From Helicostylum pulchrum (taxonomy: Eukaryota > Mucoromycota > Mucoromycetes > Mucorales > Mucoraceae): a DNA stretch of 64,000 bases. This document shows, piece by piece, positions 31,562 through 42,337 of the stretch. The stretch lies in contig JAIXMO010000035.1 of assembly GCA_025677825.1 (NCBI GenBank), forward strand, positions 124,001-188,000, in the 5' to 3' direction. The translations under genes were made by a program, and so were the position numbers. The notes beneath the pieces are model-generated. The model searched no databases and was not told the DNA's origin. It saw only the letters and a program-made list of their open reading frames with translations. Numbering within the stretch: the first letter of the stretch is position 1; each line of letters begins with the position of its first letter.

Positions 31562-34246
31562 TTACTTTCTACCCATAAATTTCTTGAAGAGGTTATGATG
31601 TTCTTTGGGAGGTGCACCGCCGTTACCACGACCACGGCCAGAGAATTGACCACCTGAATTACGATTATATTCAAGGTAAGCCATATTATCACCACCGGCT
31701 AATGTTTTGGTACTAGTAACTTGTCTCTTTACCAAACCAGAAGTACGATTTTTGGCGGCGACCTTACGATCAGTGATTTTACCAACATCATCGACATTAA
31801 TCAATTCTTCGTCTCTCAAGTCAGTATCATTAGTTAATAATACAGCCTTTAAGAGATCCATTTGTTCTTGATGAGTTCTAAAGACAATACTGGGATCTGT
31901 GTCCATACCTTCCAAGTTTGTAATTACTTTAAAAGCATAACCTTGATCGATTAAAAACTGTTGACGTTTAGTAGAATAATACATTTCTTGAGTATCACGA
32001 GAAACAAGAGAATAAAAGAAAGCGTTGAAACCTTCATCATTACGTCTTTTTGCTCTCAAGATACGACCTAAACGTTGAGCTTCTTGACGTCTAGAACCAT
32101 AATGCGAAGAGATTTGAATTAAACAAGTGGCTTCAGGTAAATCGATACTCGTATCACCAACTTTTGATAAGAAGATGGTACTGACCGCAGGATTGTATTG
32201 GAAATTCTGTAAAATACGCATACGTTCTTGTTGACCCGTACCACCATAAATATAAGGTTTTCCTAATTTCTTTGCATATTCAATCAATGCATAAACATTA
32301 TCAGAAAACACAATAATCTTATCACCACGTCTTTCATGGTATCCGATTAAATATTGACAAGCTTGGAATTTCTTTGGATTCATGACATAAAGTAATGTAC
32401 GCTTACGAGAATTTTCATACAAATATTCCTTGTAAAATTCGGGTGTCATTGGGCACCATACTTCTGCACACTGAACATTAGCAATATGACCACGACTAGC
32501 CAAATCCATCCAATTCGCTTCATATAATTTAGGTCCAATCAAGAAATTAAGATCATCAATCTTTTCATCTTCACGTACTAAAGTAGCTGTTAAACCTAAT
32601 TTTGCATGTGCTGCAATTGTAGTAACTACTGTACGGAACATATTGGCTGGTACAACATGGACTTCATCTAAAAGTAAGAAACCCCATTCTCTCGATTCCA
32701 AAAACTCCATCATTTTTTGTGCATCATAAGAACGTTTACGCTTATTAGCTACCATAGAATAAGTGGAGATAACAATACCTGAAGCACCAGAAAACTTTTC
32801 TTTACAATCTGACGTGAATACTGCTACTTGATTCTCTTTAACACTACTCCACTGTAAAAATTGTTGTTTCCACTGCATTACAGATACAGAAGATGTACAC
32901 AATACAAGACAACTCTTTTTAATAGTACATGCTGCTGTAATACCAACTAAAGTTTTACCTGCACCACAAGGCAACACAATAATACCAGATCTAGCACGAC
33001 CATTACCAAACATTTTAGAAAGACTCTTTTCTTGATAAGGACGAATCGTTGTGGTGGGCTTAAGATCGATTTCAAGATTTGCGTTAAGTGTATCGTTACG
33101 GAAATCATATTCTTCCAACATTGGATAATCAATATCATTACATCTCTTTTTAATATTTTCAACATGCTCTGCTGCAATTTCAAATGAATGCACTTGTTCA
33201 CCACCAAAATCATCTTCTTCGTCCTCTTTATCAATACCTACAACTGCACCAAAATACTTTGCTTCTTCTTTTTTACGTTCCTCTTCTTCAGCAGTTAATT
33301 CCTTAATCTTTTCGATGCTACCTTCGTCTACTTCTTTGATTTTAGCAATACCAGGTATATTTAAATCTTTACCAGTAGGTTTAGAAGTGGTTAAAAGAGC
33401 AGAGGCACCAGCTGGAGCACTAGTGATTAAATCATTTTCATCACGAACGATACGTCCTGAATTAATAACAGGATCCTTTAACAACATTTGCAATGTCTCT
33501 GGATGAGAAGATTCGACGAAATAACGATTGTGCTTCAAGACAAGTTTTACTTTACCGTAAGATAATGTACACTGTCTAATAAATTGTGTGATTGAATCAG
33601 GAACAGGTACTTTACAAAGACGATTCAGAACCTCAATAATATCTTCTGTTTCTAAACCAACAGATACAGCAGCATAAAGTGAATAAGGTGTTAACTTGTA
33701 TTCATGAATATGTGCAGGACTAAAAAAAAATGTTACTTTTTCTATTTTGCAGAGTTTTTTTTTTTTTTTTTTTTTTTTTTGCCATTACCGGCTAACAGGC
33801 TCACTAATCGCAACCAAGAAATCTTGTGCTTGTTCTGCAATAGGTGAAAAGCCTTCAAGAATAATATGACCATCTTCTGGACTGATCCATAAAGGTCTCG
33901 AAGCATGATCTTTCTTTAATGGTAAGTTGGTATAATCTTCACGACCAAAGATGTGTGAAATAAAGTCGGATTTGTTGGTTTCAAGTTCTGTGTTTTTTAA
34001 AGAGTTTATTTCAAGATTGGCATTCTTTGGAACTAAGGGAAAATGCGAGTTAAAAAAAAACTGGTGTATAGTATGTGTATATGTTTATACCATAAAGCTT
34101 TGATTGTAAAGTATCGTCTAATTGAATATCACTGTCTTCTTCATCACTGTTAATTTCTATAGGTTATTTATGAGTTATCAAAAAGAGTTTATTATCTACT
34201 GTAGATTTTTTTAAAAAAAACTACCATCGATTCTTCTTTTGTTCAT
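31562..34246 (-). CDS. SSL2: TFIIH helicase XPB/Ssl2 (ERCC3)
   Basis: Four exons: a small first exon MNKRRID (ATG at 34246), an acidic exon ([19 protein letters not shown]), an exon with [20 protein letters not shown], and the long exon from about 33720 to the stop at 31562. Superfamily 2 helicase motifs: [43 protein letters not shown] (containing the XPB-specific R-E-D), [26 protein letters not shown] is the ATP-dependent translocase of TFIIH for promoter opening and nucleotide excision repair. The C-terminus is Gly/Arg-rich ([14 protein letters not shown]). About 815 residues, consistent with the family. One intron holds a T-rich run on the plus strand (33755-33780). Confidence 0.96.
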
Positions 34247-34392
34247 TATATTTGCTAAAAGAAGGGAAGGAAGGAAAATAAAATAAAAAGGACCGCAGTT
34301 CATTTTTATATGTTTTAAAAATCATTTCAGTCACAAAAAGTTCGGTGCGGTGTTTTTAGTTAATGCCCGTTAGCTATCTGTTCATGCCAATA

Positions 34393-35850
34393 TTAAATAT
34401 TTATACCATTGGATTTAGAAACGGTTATCAGACCTAAAAACCGATTGTAACATCGGTGATAAGAGTCTTCTATCAAACAGTCTGGTGAACCAAGCATCCA
34501 CTTATCGTGTTCGTTTTCATGTTGTAGCTGCTTTTCTTGAACTTGTTTTGATTGGTGTTGGTAATTAAAATAATACTCACACGTACTTCCTGGATGATAA
34601 TCAATCGAAAGGTCTGAAGATATATATTACTCTTGTTTTTGTGGCAGTGACGGCTGTTGTTGAACCTTCGCTGATAAATGCTCTTTTTCTTTTTGTTGTT
34701 GTGCCTCTGATGTAGTACAATAATTATCATTATGCACTGCACTTAAAAAATGCTTTCTGTTGTTTGTTAGCTTTCTTGCGTGTAAGTACATAAAAATGAT
34801 TAAATAGATCACATGAGTAAAAGTGACCACCCCATTTTATCAACCTATCTTTTTTTTTAGAGCAGATAAATATTTTTTCCTTTACAAAGAAACTTGCATC
34901 TTGTATTCATGGTATTCTTTGTTTTATTTATATCTATACAAAAGTATACTGCTCTTCCTAAAGCAACTGTCGGGCATAAGCTAGCAAAAGGTCATGATAT
35001 CCGCTATGTGCTACTTTTTATTTTGGTTCTTATTATAAAGATATGGACCTCAAAAAAATGTCAGGGATTTGCTTTTTGCTTCATTCAAATCAAGACGCAC
35101 CTTCTAGGAATCTACTATTGTTTAAATATATATACCAACTCTTCTTGTGATGTTCGAGTTTAGAAATACACAATAGCTTCCTGAACCAAGTGAAAAGTAA
35201 ATCAAGTGTTACCTGGAACACATTCATTAGCGATATGCGCGTTAATATAATACTTTCCGCTTTCAAAAACGTTTCGCCTGATGTCCACCGTTTGATTTGG
35301 AAGTAATCTTTTAAAACTGGCATCAAAAAATTATATTTAACTTTAGATAGTACCCATATCGATAATTGGGACAATCTATTAGAGACAAGAACCAATGAAG
35401 GAGTAGCTCCAAACAAATCATGTAATACCACTGCATATCCTTCTTGTTGGTAAGGTGGTAACGTTGAAGCTTTTACTACCTGCTTACATCGCCAGTAACG
35501 GGAAGGTGCCTGTCCTGCTGGTGGTTTCGTATTTGATACTACTTCTCGTAGTTTGAGTCCGACTCTGTGGTTTGGTGACGATGCTGTGGTTTGCGGTTTT
35601 TCTGCCGCGGAAAAAGTTGAAGATAGCGTTGGTGCTGTTGCCTTTTGTGGTAGTGGAACTATTGTTGCTGCTGGTGTGGCTTTCCTTTTTTCTGCCTGCG
35701 GTTAGCCTATTGTTACTGTTGTTCCCGGTATCGGCCAAAGATCCTTGCTTGGTTGAGGAGATGGAGATTGGTGTCGTTGATAATAATACTGAAGAAATCA
35801 ACAACCTCTGTCTCAGGCTTTCATCGCTTACAATAGCCGCTCAACTTTGT
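34393..35850 (-). pseudogene. Interrupted unrecognised gene
   Basis: Protein-like sequence in several pieces. The 5' part is Ser/Asn/Thr-rich (STTKGNSTNAIFNFFRGRK), then one frame over comes APSRYWRCKQVVKASTLPPY, EGYAVVLHDLFGATPSLVLV and TSGETFLKAESIILTRISLM ending at MNVFQ|GTAACA (35210). After an inserted repeat (34812-35090) the 3' part reads LSAKVQQQPSLPQKQE, then an in-frame TAA (34627-34629), then SSDLSIDYHPGSTCEYYFNY and KWMLGSPDCLIEDSYHRCYN to a stop at 34393. The frame shift, the nonsense codon and the repeat suggest a decayed gene. The family is not recognised. Confidence 0.5.
34812..35090 (+). repeat. Dispersed repeat, copy 1 (second copy inverted at 54.5-54.9 kb)
   Basis: Aligns to the reverse complement of 54530-54900: shared blocks include GTAAAAGTGACCACCCCATT (one difference), CCTAAAGCAACTGTCGGGCA versus CCTAAAGCAATCGCCGGGTA, ATAAGCTAGCAAAAGGTCAT, TCTTATTATAAAG and GGATTTGCTTTTTGCTTCAT. 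Identity by eye is about 80%, with a size difference in the 5' half. Confidence 0.75.
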
Positions 35851-36449
35851 GAGGATATGTAAATGTACTGTGCGAAGTTTAACTTTTACGAATAAACAAA
35901 CCGCTTCTAAGGATAATACACGATAAGGGTTATTTACTTGGGCTAGTTATTTTTTATTATGGACCACTGTGGTGTCACGGATTTAACTTTGCAGACACCA
36001 GAATATTTTATCTTAAATACCCTGTGAACACACCTTCCTGATCTTTAAAAAATAAAGTTAAGTACCTATCAAAATTTTCCCGAGATTCGTGTTACATGTA
36101 GGCTTATGAACAAAAAAAAAGTATAAACTGGGCTTAAATGCAAAATAACTAACCTTTATTTTTATTTAAAAAAAGTACATTGTAATTGCCATGTAGATAG
36201 AATGCTGTCAGTTTAAATTTATACCTGGTATTTAGTTTATAAAAAATGACAAATACAGCCATTGTGTAAAAATAAGCGGTAAAGTAATACAATTTATTTG
36301 TACATTGTACTCATAAAGTGAAACGATGATCACAGGCTATTGGTTACGGATTTTAAATACCCAGAAAAAAAGTTTTAACTGTAAAAAGACTTTTTTTTTT
36401 TCCTTTCTTTCTTTCATATATATTTCTTTACCCTTTCCTTTATAACTAC

Positions 36450-36481
<32 letters not shown>

Positions 36482-36483
36482 TA
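35851..36483. other. Intergenic region upstream of the nucleotide-sugar transporter
   Basis: AT-rich with no supported gene. Ends in an ATA/AAT run (about 36452-36482) that abuts the ATG of the transporter. Confidence 0.5.
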
Positions 36484-37664
36484 ATGTCAGTGTATCAACA
36501 ATCACGGCGGACGTTTGGTAACAAGAGTGTTTTACCTACTTCAAACGACACAGACTCAAAAAACGCAAGTAAGTAAAAAAAAAAAAAAAAAGGGAAAAAA
36601 AAAGGACCGTTCAGGTCATCTCATCATCTAGTTACTTACATACTTTTTGATTAGGTCAAGCAGTTCTTTTCGGTTTAAGTCGAAAGCAGTTGTCACTGAT
36701 TGTGTTGGTAGTTCAAAATAGTACACTTGTATTGATGATGAGGTATTCACGCATTGTGCAAAAACCGGGACAAACCATGTATATTGCTTCAACAGCAGTG
36801 TTTTTAGCAGAGGTATTAAAAATTGTTGCATGTCTATTAGTCATGCGACATCAACAAGGTACCTGGGATAGGTTTAGTACAATGGTTAGAAGAGAAATAT
36901 TAGGGAAACCTAGCGAAACACTCAAAATGCTTATTCCATCTGGTCTTTACGCACTTCAAAATAATTTATTATATGTTGCATTAAGTAATTTAGAGGCAGC
37001 AACATTTCAAGTAACTTATCAAATGAAAATCATGTCAACAGCTATATTCAGTGTTGCTTTACTGGGAAGAAGTTTAACTCGAGATAAATGGTTAGCTTTG
37101 TTACTATTAATGATTGGTGTCACACTTGTTCAATCTCAAAGTATGTCGTCTTCTAGTACAACATCGAAAGTGGAAGATATTTTATTGGCACCTCAAAATC
37201 CTTTTATTGGTTTAATGGCAGTTATTACAAGTTGTATTTCGTCAGGTTTTGCTGGTTGTTATTTCGAAAAGATTTTAAAGACATCAGATACTTCAATGTG
37301 GGTACGTAATATTCAATTGGGAATATCAGGAGCCTTATTTTCGCTGGTCGGGATGCTGGCTTATGATATACAACCTATCATGGAAGGTGGTCTGTTACAA
37401 GGTTACAATTGGCTTACTTGGGTTGTCGTTGCTAATCAAGCATTAGGCGGTTTATTAGTTGCTATAGTTGTAAAATATGCTGATAATATTTTAAAAGGCT
37501 TTGCTACAAGCTTGTCGATCATTGTGTCTGGTGTAATCAGTATTTACTTATTTGGTTTCCAACCTTCTGGTGTCTTTATCGTTGGTGCATTTATTGTCAT
37601 GTCTTCGTCCTACCTCTATGGCCTGGATTTTTCAAAGCGATTTGCTCGTGTAAAACCACTTTAA
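36484..37664 (+). CDS. Nucleotide-sugar transporter, UDP-galactose/UDP-GlcNAc (SLC35A) type
   Basis: Two exons: 36484 to about 36568 (MSVYQQSRRTFGNKSVLPTS...) and about 36656-37664, joined in phase 1. Roughly ten TM helices. SLC35A signatures: LLYVALSNLEAATFQVTYQM, KIMSTAIFSVALLGRSLT, GFAGCYFEKILK, SMWVRNIQLGISGALFSL and VVKYADNILKGFATSLSIIV. These Golgi antiporters import UDP-Gal and/or UDP-GlcNAc in exchange for UMP. Substrate cannot be settled from sequence alone. An ATA microsatellite lies directly upstream. Confidence 0.9.
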
Positions 37665-39181
37665 ACGGAAAAAAAAAAGAGAGAGAGAGAATATACACCC
37701 CACTTTTTTTCTTCTTTTTTTTTTACTTTTTTATAATAATAATACTAAATAATAATAATATATCAAATCCTTTTTTATTCTTCACTACTTTTTTTGTAAA
37801 TAATAATAAAAAAACGCACACATTCATTTATTTTTAGCATCAATTTGTGATACATGGGACAACAGGGAAAAACTTTCATAATCGTTCTACTATTTTTTTT
37901 CACGAAATAGTACCAACTGTTAATTGTGCAACAAACTGTTGATTGCTTATTTACAGCACATGAACCATTGAATTATTCCCATAGCTAATTCTATTAATAC
38001 ACTTTTTTTAATTCATTTTTCTTCTAATCACCATTAATAGACGATGTGCTGTGGAGGCGCGTAGCTTGCACTGACGGTAAAAGGGATCTGTATATTTCCT
38101 ATGAAAGAGACTTTTTTAAAGCAAAAATCTTAACTCTAGAATGGCTGACGTTTGTAACAATATATATTTCAGTAAATATATATAATTATCTCGTCAACTG
38201 TTCAATTTAAGAATGGACTTTCGCGAATTCCAGACACCATTAAATCAAGCGGCTACTATATTGTGTATATGCCCCGAAAGTTGGGATTTAAGACAGAGGT
38301 TGAAACCCTCATAAAAAAAAGCCAGTTTAAAAAAGCACTGGTGGCTTTCATCAGGTGGTTAAGAAACGATTTGGTATACTTCGAAATATGCTATTATTTT
38401 AAAATGTCATGCATTACGTCTTTCAAGCATAACCCCCAAAGTATGTCTTTTAGTAATTAGTCCCCAAAAAAAAGGCTACAAATTAGCGCTGGAAATCAAA
38501 GCGATATATTTCTATATCTGTAATTGGTATTGTTTTGTCAGAGTGATATAGACTAGTTCGTATAGTTGAAGAGGAATTTTTTCATGCAATGTCAGAATAA
38601 AAATGCTTTAATCCAAATAAAAAAGATAAATAATAAAAAATGCTCAGCTTTACCAGTGGAATGATTTGGATACAAACTGTACAATCACCATTTAGCATCA
38701 GAAAATGCTTTGGAGGTTATGTAAGTATTATTGCACGAAGAGTTGGTCAGGGTTTTTGGAATTAGTATCACTTTTACTGGGGTTTCCTAAACTGGACACT
38801 CTTTTTAAATTAATCGCGCTCTCAACCAATTTTTTTGGTTCAGTGCTGATAAAAGTATATATTTCCAACGGCACTTTTTAGAAAGAAGTTTACGTATCAT
38901 ATTTGCATAACCAGTTTAGACCTCTTCGTTATTGTCTTATTGTATTGTAACGCTTTACTATCTTTGGGTTAAAGCGCAAGAACTATACAGGGTACTCGTA
39001 AAAAAAAATGTGTCGGAAAACTTTTTTTTTTGTATGGTACCCGGAAGTAGCCTAAATATCACTGGGAAATAGGTGAATTATACCCAACTCCGATGACTGC
39101 TCGGACATGGAGGTATTAGTTTAATAAGAAAATGTTGGAAAAAAAAAATCTCTTTGTTCATTCCAATTTCTATAACTCAAA
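37665..39181. other. Long intergenic region 5' of EF2
   Basis: About 1.5 kb. A plus-strand open frame near 38210-38460 (TIKSSGYYIVYMPRKLGFKT...) may be a fragment but has no support. Near 39081-39135 a block (TACCCAACT...GAGGTATTAGTTTAATAAGA) resembles 48586-48635, suggesting a small dispersed repeat near the EF2 promoter. Otherwise nothing seen. Confidence 0.45.
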
Positions 39182-41947
39182 ATGGGTACGTATTGACGCC
39201 TTAAGACGATACCATCCATCAAGAACTAAGCATCTAATCGATGGATGTATTATCATTTAAAAAATCATTCAAAAACTAACACTTTTTTTTTATTTTTTTT
39301 ATTTTTTTTTTACTATTTTTTTTTTCTATGACCATTTAGTTGTAAGTATTTGGAATAATTGACAAAACTTAAACATGTATAAAAAAAACATAGACTAATT
39401 CAATATATTTATGTACAGAATTTCACAATTGAAGAAATCCGTACTTTGATGGACAAGGTTACCAATGTGCGTAACATGTCTGTTATTGCTCACGTCGATC
39501 ACGGTAAGTCTACCTTAACCGATTCCCTTGTCTCCAAGGCCGGTATTATCTCTTCCGGTCGTGCTGGTGAGGCCCGTTTCATGGATACCCGTAAGGATGA
39601 ACAAGAACGTGGTATTACTATCAAGTCTACTGCCATTTCTCTTTATTTCCAAATGAGCGACCCCACTGATATTCAAGAAATTAAGAACCAAAAGACCAAC
39701 GGTTCCGCTTTCTTGATTAACTTGATCGATTCCCCTGGTCACGTCGATTTCTCTTCTGAAGTTACCGCTGCCCTTCGTGTTACCGATGGTGCCCTTGTCG
39801 TTGTTGATTGTATTGATGGTGTCTGTGTCCAAACCGAGACTGTCTTGCGTCAAGCTTTGAATGAACGTATTAAGCCCGTTATTTGTCTTAACAAGATGGA
39901 TCGTGCTCTTCTCGAACTCCAATTGGATAAGGAAGAACTTTACAACTCTTTCTCTCGTACTATTGAATCCGTTAACGTCATCATCTCCACCTATGTTGAT
40001 GAAGCTCTCGGTGATGTTCAAGTTTACCCCGAAAAGGGTACCGTTGCTTTTGCTTCCGGTCTTCACGGTTGGGGTTTCACTCTTCGTCAATTCGCTATCC
40101 GTTATGCCAAGAAGTTTGGTGTTGATAGAGAGAAGATGATGGGTAAGCTTTGGGGTGAAAACTACTTCAACCCTAAGACCAAGAAGTGGACCACCAAGTC
40201 TACTGATGCTGAGGGTAAGCAACTCGAACGTGCTTTCAACATGTTCATTTTAGATCCTATCTACCGTGTCTTTGATTCTATCATGAACTTCAAGAAGGAT
40301 CAAACCAAGGTTCTCCTCGAAAAGTTGGAAGTTAACCTTGCTGCTGAAGAGAAAGATTTGGAAGGTAAGGCCCTCCTCAAGGTCGTTATGCGTAAGTTCT
40401 TGCCCGCTGGTGATGCTCTTTTAGAGATGATCTGTATCCATCTTCCCTCTCCCGTTACCTCTCAAGCTTACCGTTGTGGTCAATTGTACGAAGGTCCCGC
40501 TGATGATGAGTGTGCTCGTGGTATTACTGCTTGTGATCCTAACGGTCCTCTTATGTTGTACGTCTCCAAGATGGTTCCCACCTCCGATAAGGGTCGTTTC
40601 TACGCTTTCGGTCGTGTCTTCTCCGGTACCGTTCGTGCTGGTATGAAGGTCAGAATCCAAGGTCCTAACTATGTTCCCGGTTCCAAGACTGATCTTGCTG
40701 TCAAGTCTATCCAACGTACTGTTCTCATGATGGGACGTAATGTTGAAGCCATTGAGGATTGTCCCGCTGGTAACATTATTGGTCTTGTCGGTGTTGATCA
40801 ATTCTTGGTCAAGTCTGGTACCATTACCACCTCTGAAGTTGCTCACAACATGAAGGTCATGAAGTTCTCTGTCTCCCCTGTTGTCCAAGTTGCTGTTGAT
40901 GTTAAGAACGCTAACGATCTCCCTAAGCTCGTTGAAGGTCTTAAGCGTCTCGCTAAGTCCGATCCTTGTGTCTTGTGTTTCACTTCCGACTCTGGTGAAC
41001 ATATTGTTGCCGGTGCTGGTGAACTCCATCTCGAAATTTGTTTGAAGGATTTGGAAGAGGATCACGCTCAAGTTCCTCTTAAGACTGGTGACCCCGTTGT
41101 CCAATACCGTGAAACCGTCACTGCCGAATCTACCATTGACTGTCTTTCCAAGTCTCCTAACAAGCATAACCGTATCTACATGCGTGCTCTTCCTCTCGCT
41201 GATGAACTCGCTGATGAGATTGATGCTGGTAAGATCTCTGCCAAGGATGATTTCAAGCTCCGTGCTCGTGTCTTAGCTGATAAGTACGAATGGGATGTTA
41301 CTGAAGCTCGTAAGATCTGGTGTTTCGGTCCTGACGGTACTGGTCCTAACGTCCTTGTTGATGTTACCAAGCAAGTCCAATACCTCGGTGAAATCAAGGA
41401 TTCTTGTGTTGCTGCTTTCCAATGGGCTACCAAGGAAGGTCCCGTTGCTGAAGAAAACGTCCGTTCCGTTCGTTTCAACATCCTCGATGTCACTCTTCAT
41501 GCTGATGCTATCCATCGTGGTGGTGGACAAATTATCCCCACTTGTCGTCGTGTCATGTACGCTTCTATTCTTACCGCTACCCCCGGTATCCAAGAACCCG
41601 TCTACCTCGTCGAAATCCAATGTCCCGATTCCGCTATCGGTGGTATCTACTCTTGTCTTAACAGACGTCGTGGTCAAGTCTTCTCTGAAGAACAAAAACC
41701 CGGTACCCCCATGGTTGCTGTCAAGGCCTACTTGCCCGTTAACGAATCTTTCGGTTTCACTGCTGATCTTCGTGCCGCTACTGGTGGTCAAGCTTTCCCT
41801 CAAGCTGTCTTCGATCATTGGCAAATCATGCCCGGAAACCCTACCGAACCCGGAAACAAGGTTTACGACATCATTCGTGTCGTCCGTAAGAGAAAGGGTC
41901 TCGTTGAAGATATTCCCGGTCTCGATAAGTACTACGATAAGCTTTAA
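39182..41947 (+). CDS. EFT1: Translation elongation factor 2
   Basis: About 844 residues (yeast 842). The N-terminus [20 protein letters not shown] is assembled from ATGG (39182-39185), a two-base exon TT (39340-39341) and the main exon from 39419. The main exon has the GTPase motifs [26 protein letters not shown] and NKMD, and the diphthamide-loop histidine region [15 protein letters not shown]. It ends LDKYYDKL. Drives ribosomal translocation; ADP-ribosylation target at diphthamide. Codon use is strongly biased (many GGT, GCT, AAG, CGT, TTC/ATC), and GC content is well above neighbouring genes, as expected of a very highly expressed gene; this also creates long antisense open frames that are not genes. 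Confidence 0.97.
39340..39341 (+). other. Two-nucleotide microexon (or recursive splice site) of EF2
   Basis: The sequence ACCATTTAG-TT-GTAAGTAT has a consensus acceptor directly followed by two bases and a consensus donor. Only with these two bases does ATGG join to AATTTCACAATT to give ATG GTT AAT TTC (MVNF), the EF2 N-terminus. Without it the frame is lost. Confidence 0.8.
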
Positions 41948-42337
41948 ATTACTCTTCAGTAAATTAATTGGGAAAAAAAAATGGAATAGTTTTAAGAAAT
42001 CTATTGCCATTTTGTTGTGTTAATAAAAAGATGATATTATTATAAATATGTATACAAATATTGGGTTTTCTTCTACTTTTTTTTTATAATTTTTTGCTCT
42101 TTTTATGTATACCGTATGACGAATTATCTACAAAATGAGTTTGTTGCATGAATTAAAACTAGGAAAAGTACAAAAATTAAGGGTCAATCGTATACCTCAG
42201 TAATAGTTTTTACTTCAAAAGATCGTGATTTTTTTTTCTTTTTTGCAAAAGTAAAAAATCAATATACATGAAAAATAGACTTTATTATTAAATTATTATA
42301 CAGTTATATATTGAATTACATTTCATAGTTATTATTT
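41948..42337. other. Convergent 3' region between EF2 and the propeller-like gene
   Basis: 390 bp of AT-rich DNA with AATAAA-like signals (for example AATAAA within 42020-42029). No gene seen. Confidence 0.5.

Noticed and set aside
38210..38460. Open frame GYYIVYMPRKLGFKTEVETL...
   Set aside because: Mildly protein-like but isolated, with no splice sites or family; kept only as a note in the intergenic entry.
39515..42023. Several long open frames antisense or out of frame to EF2
   Set aside because: They follow from the strong codon bias of EF2; their composition is a shadow of its codons.
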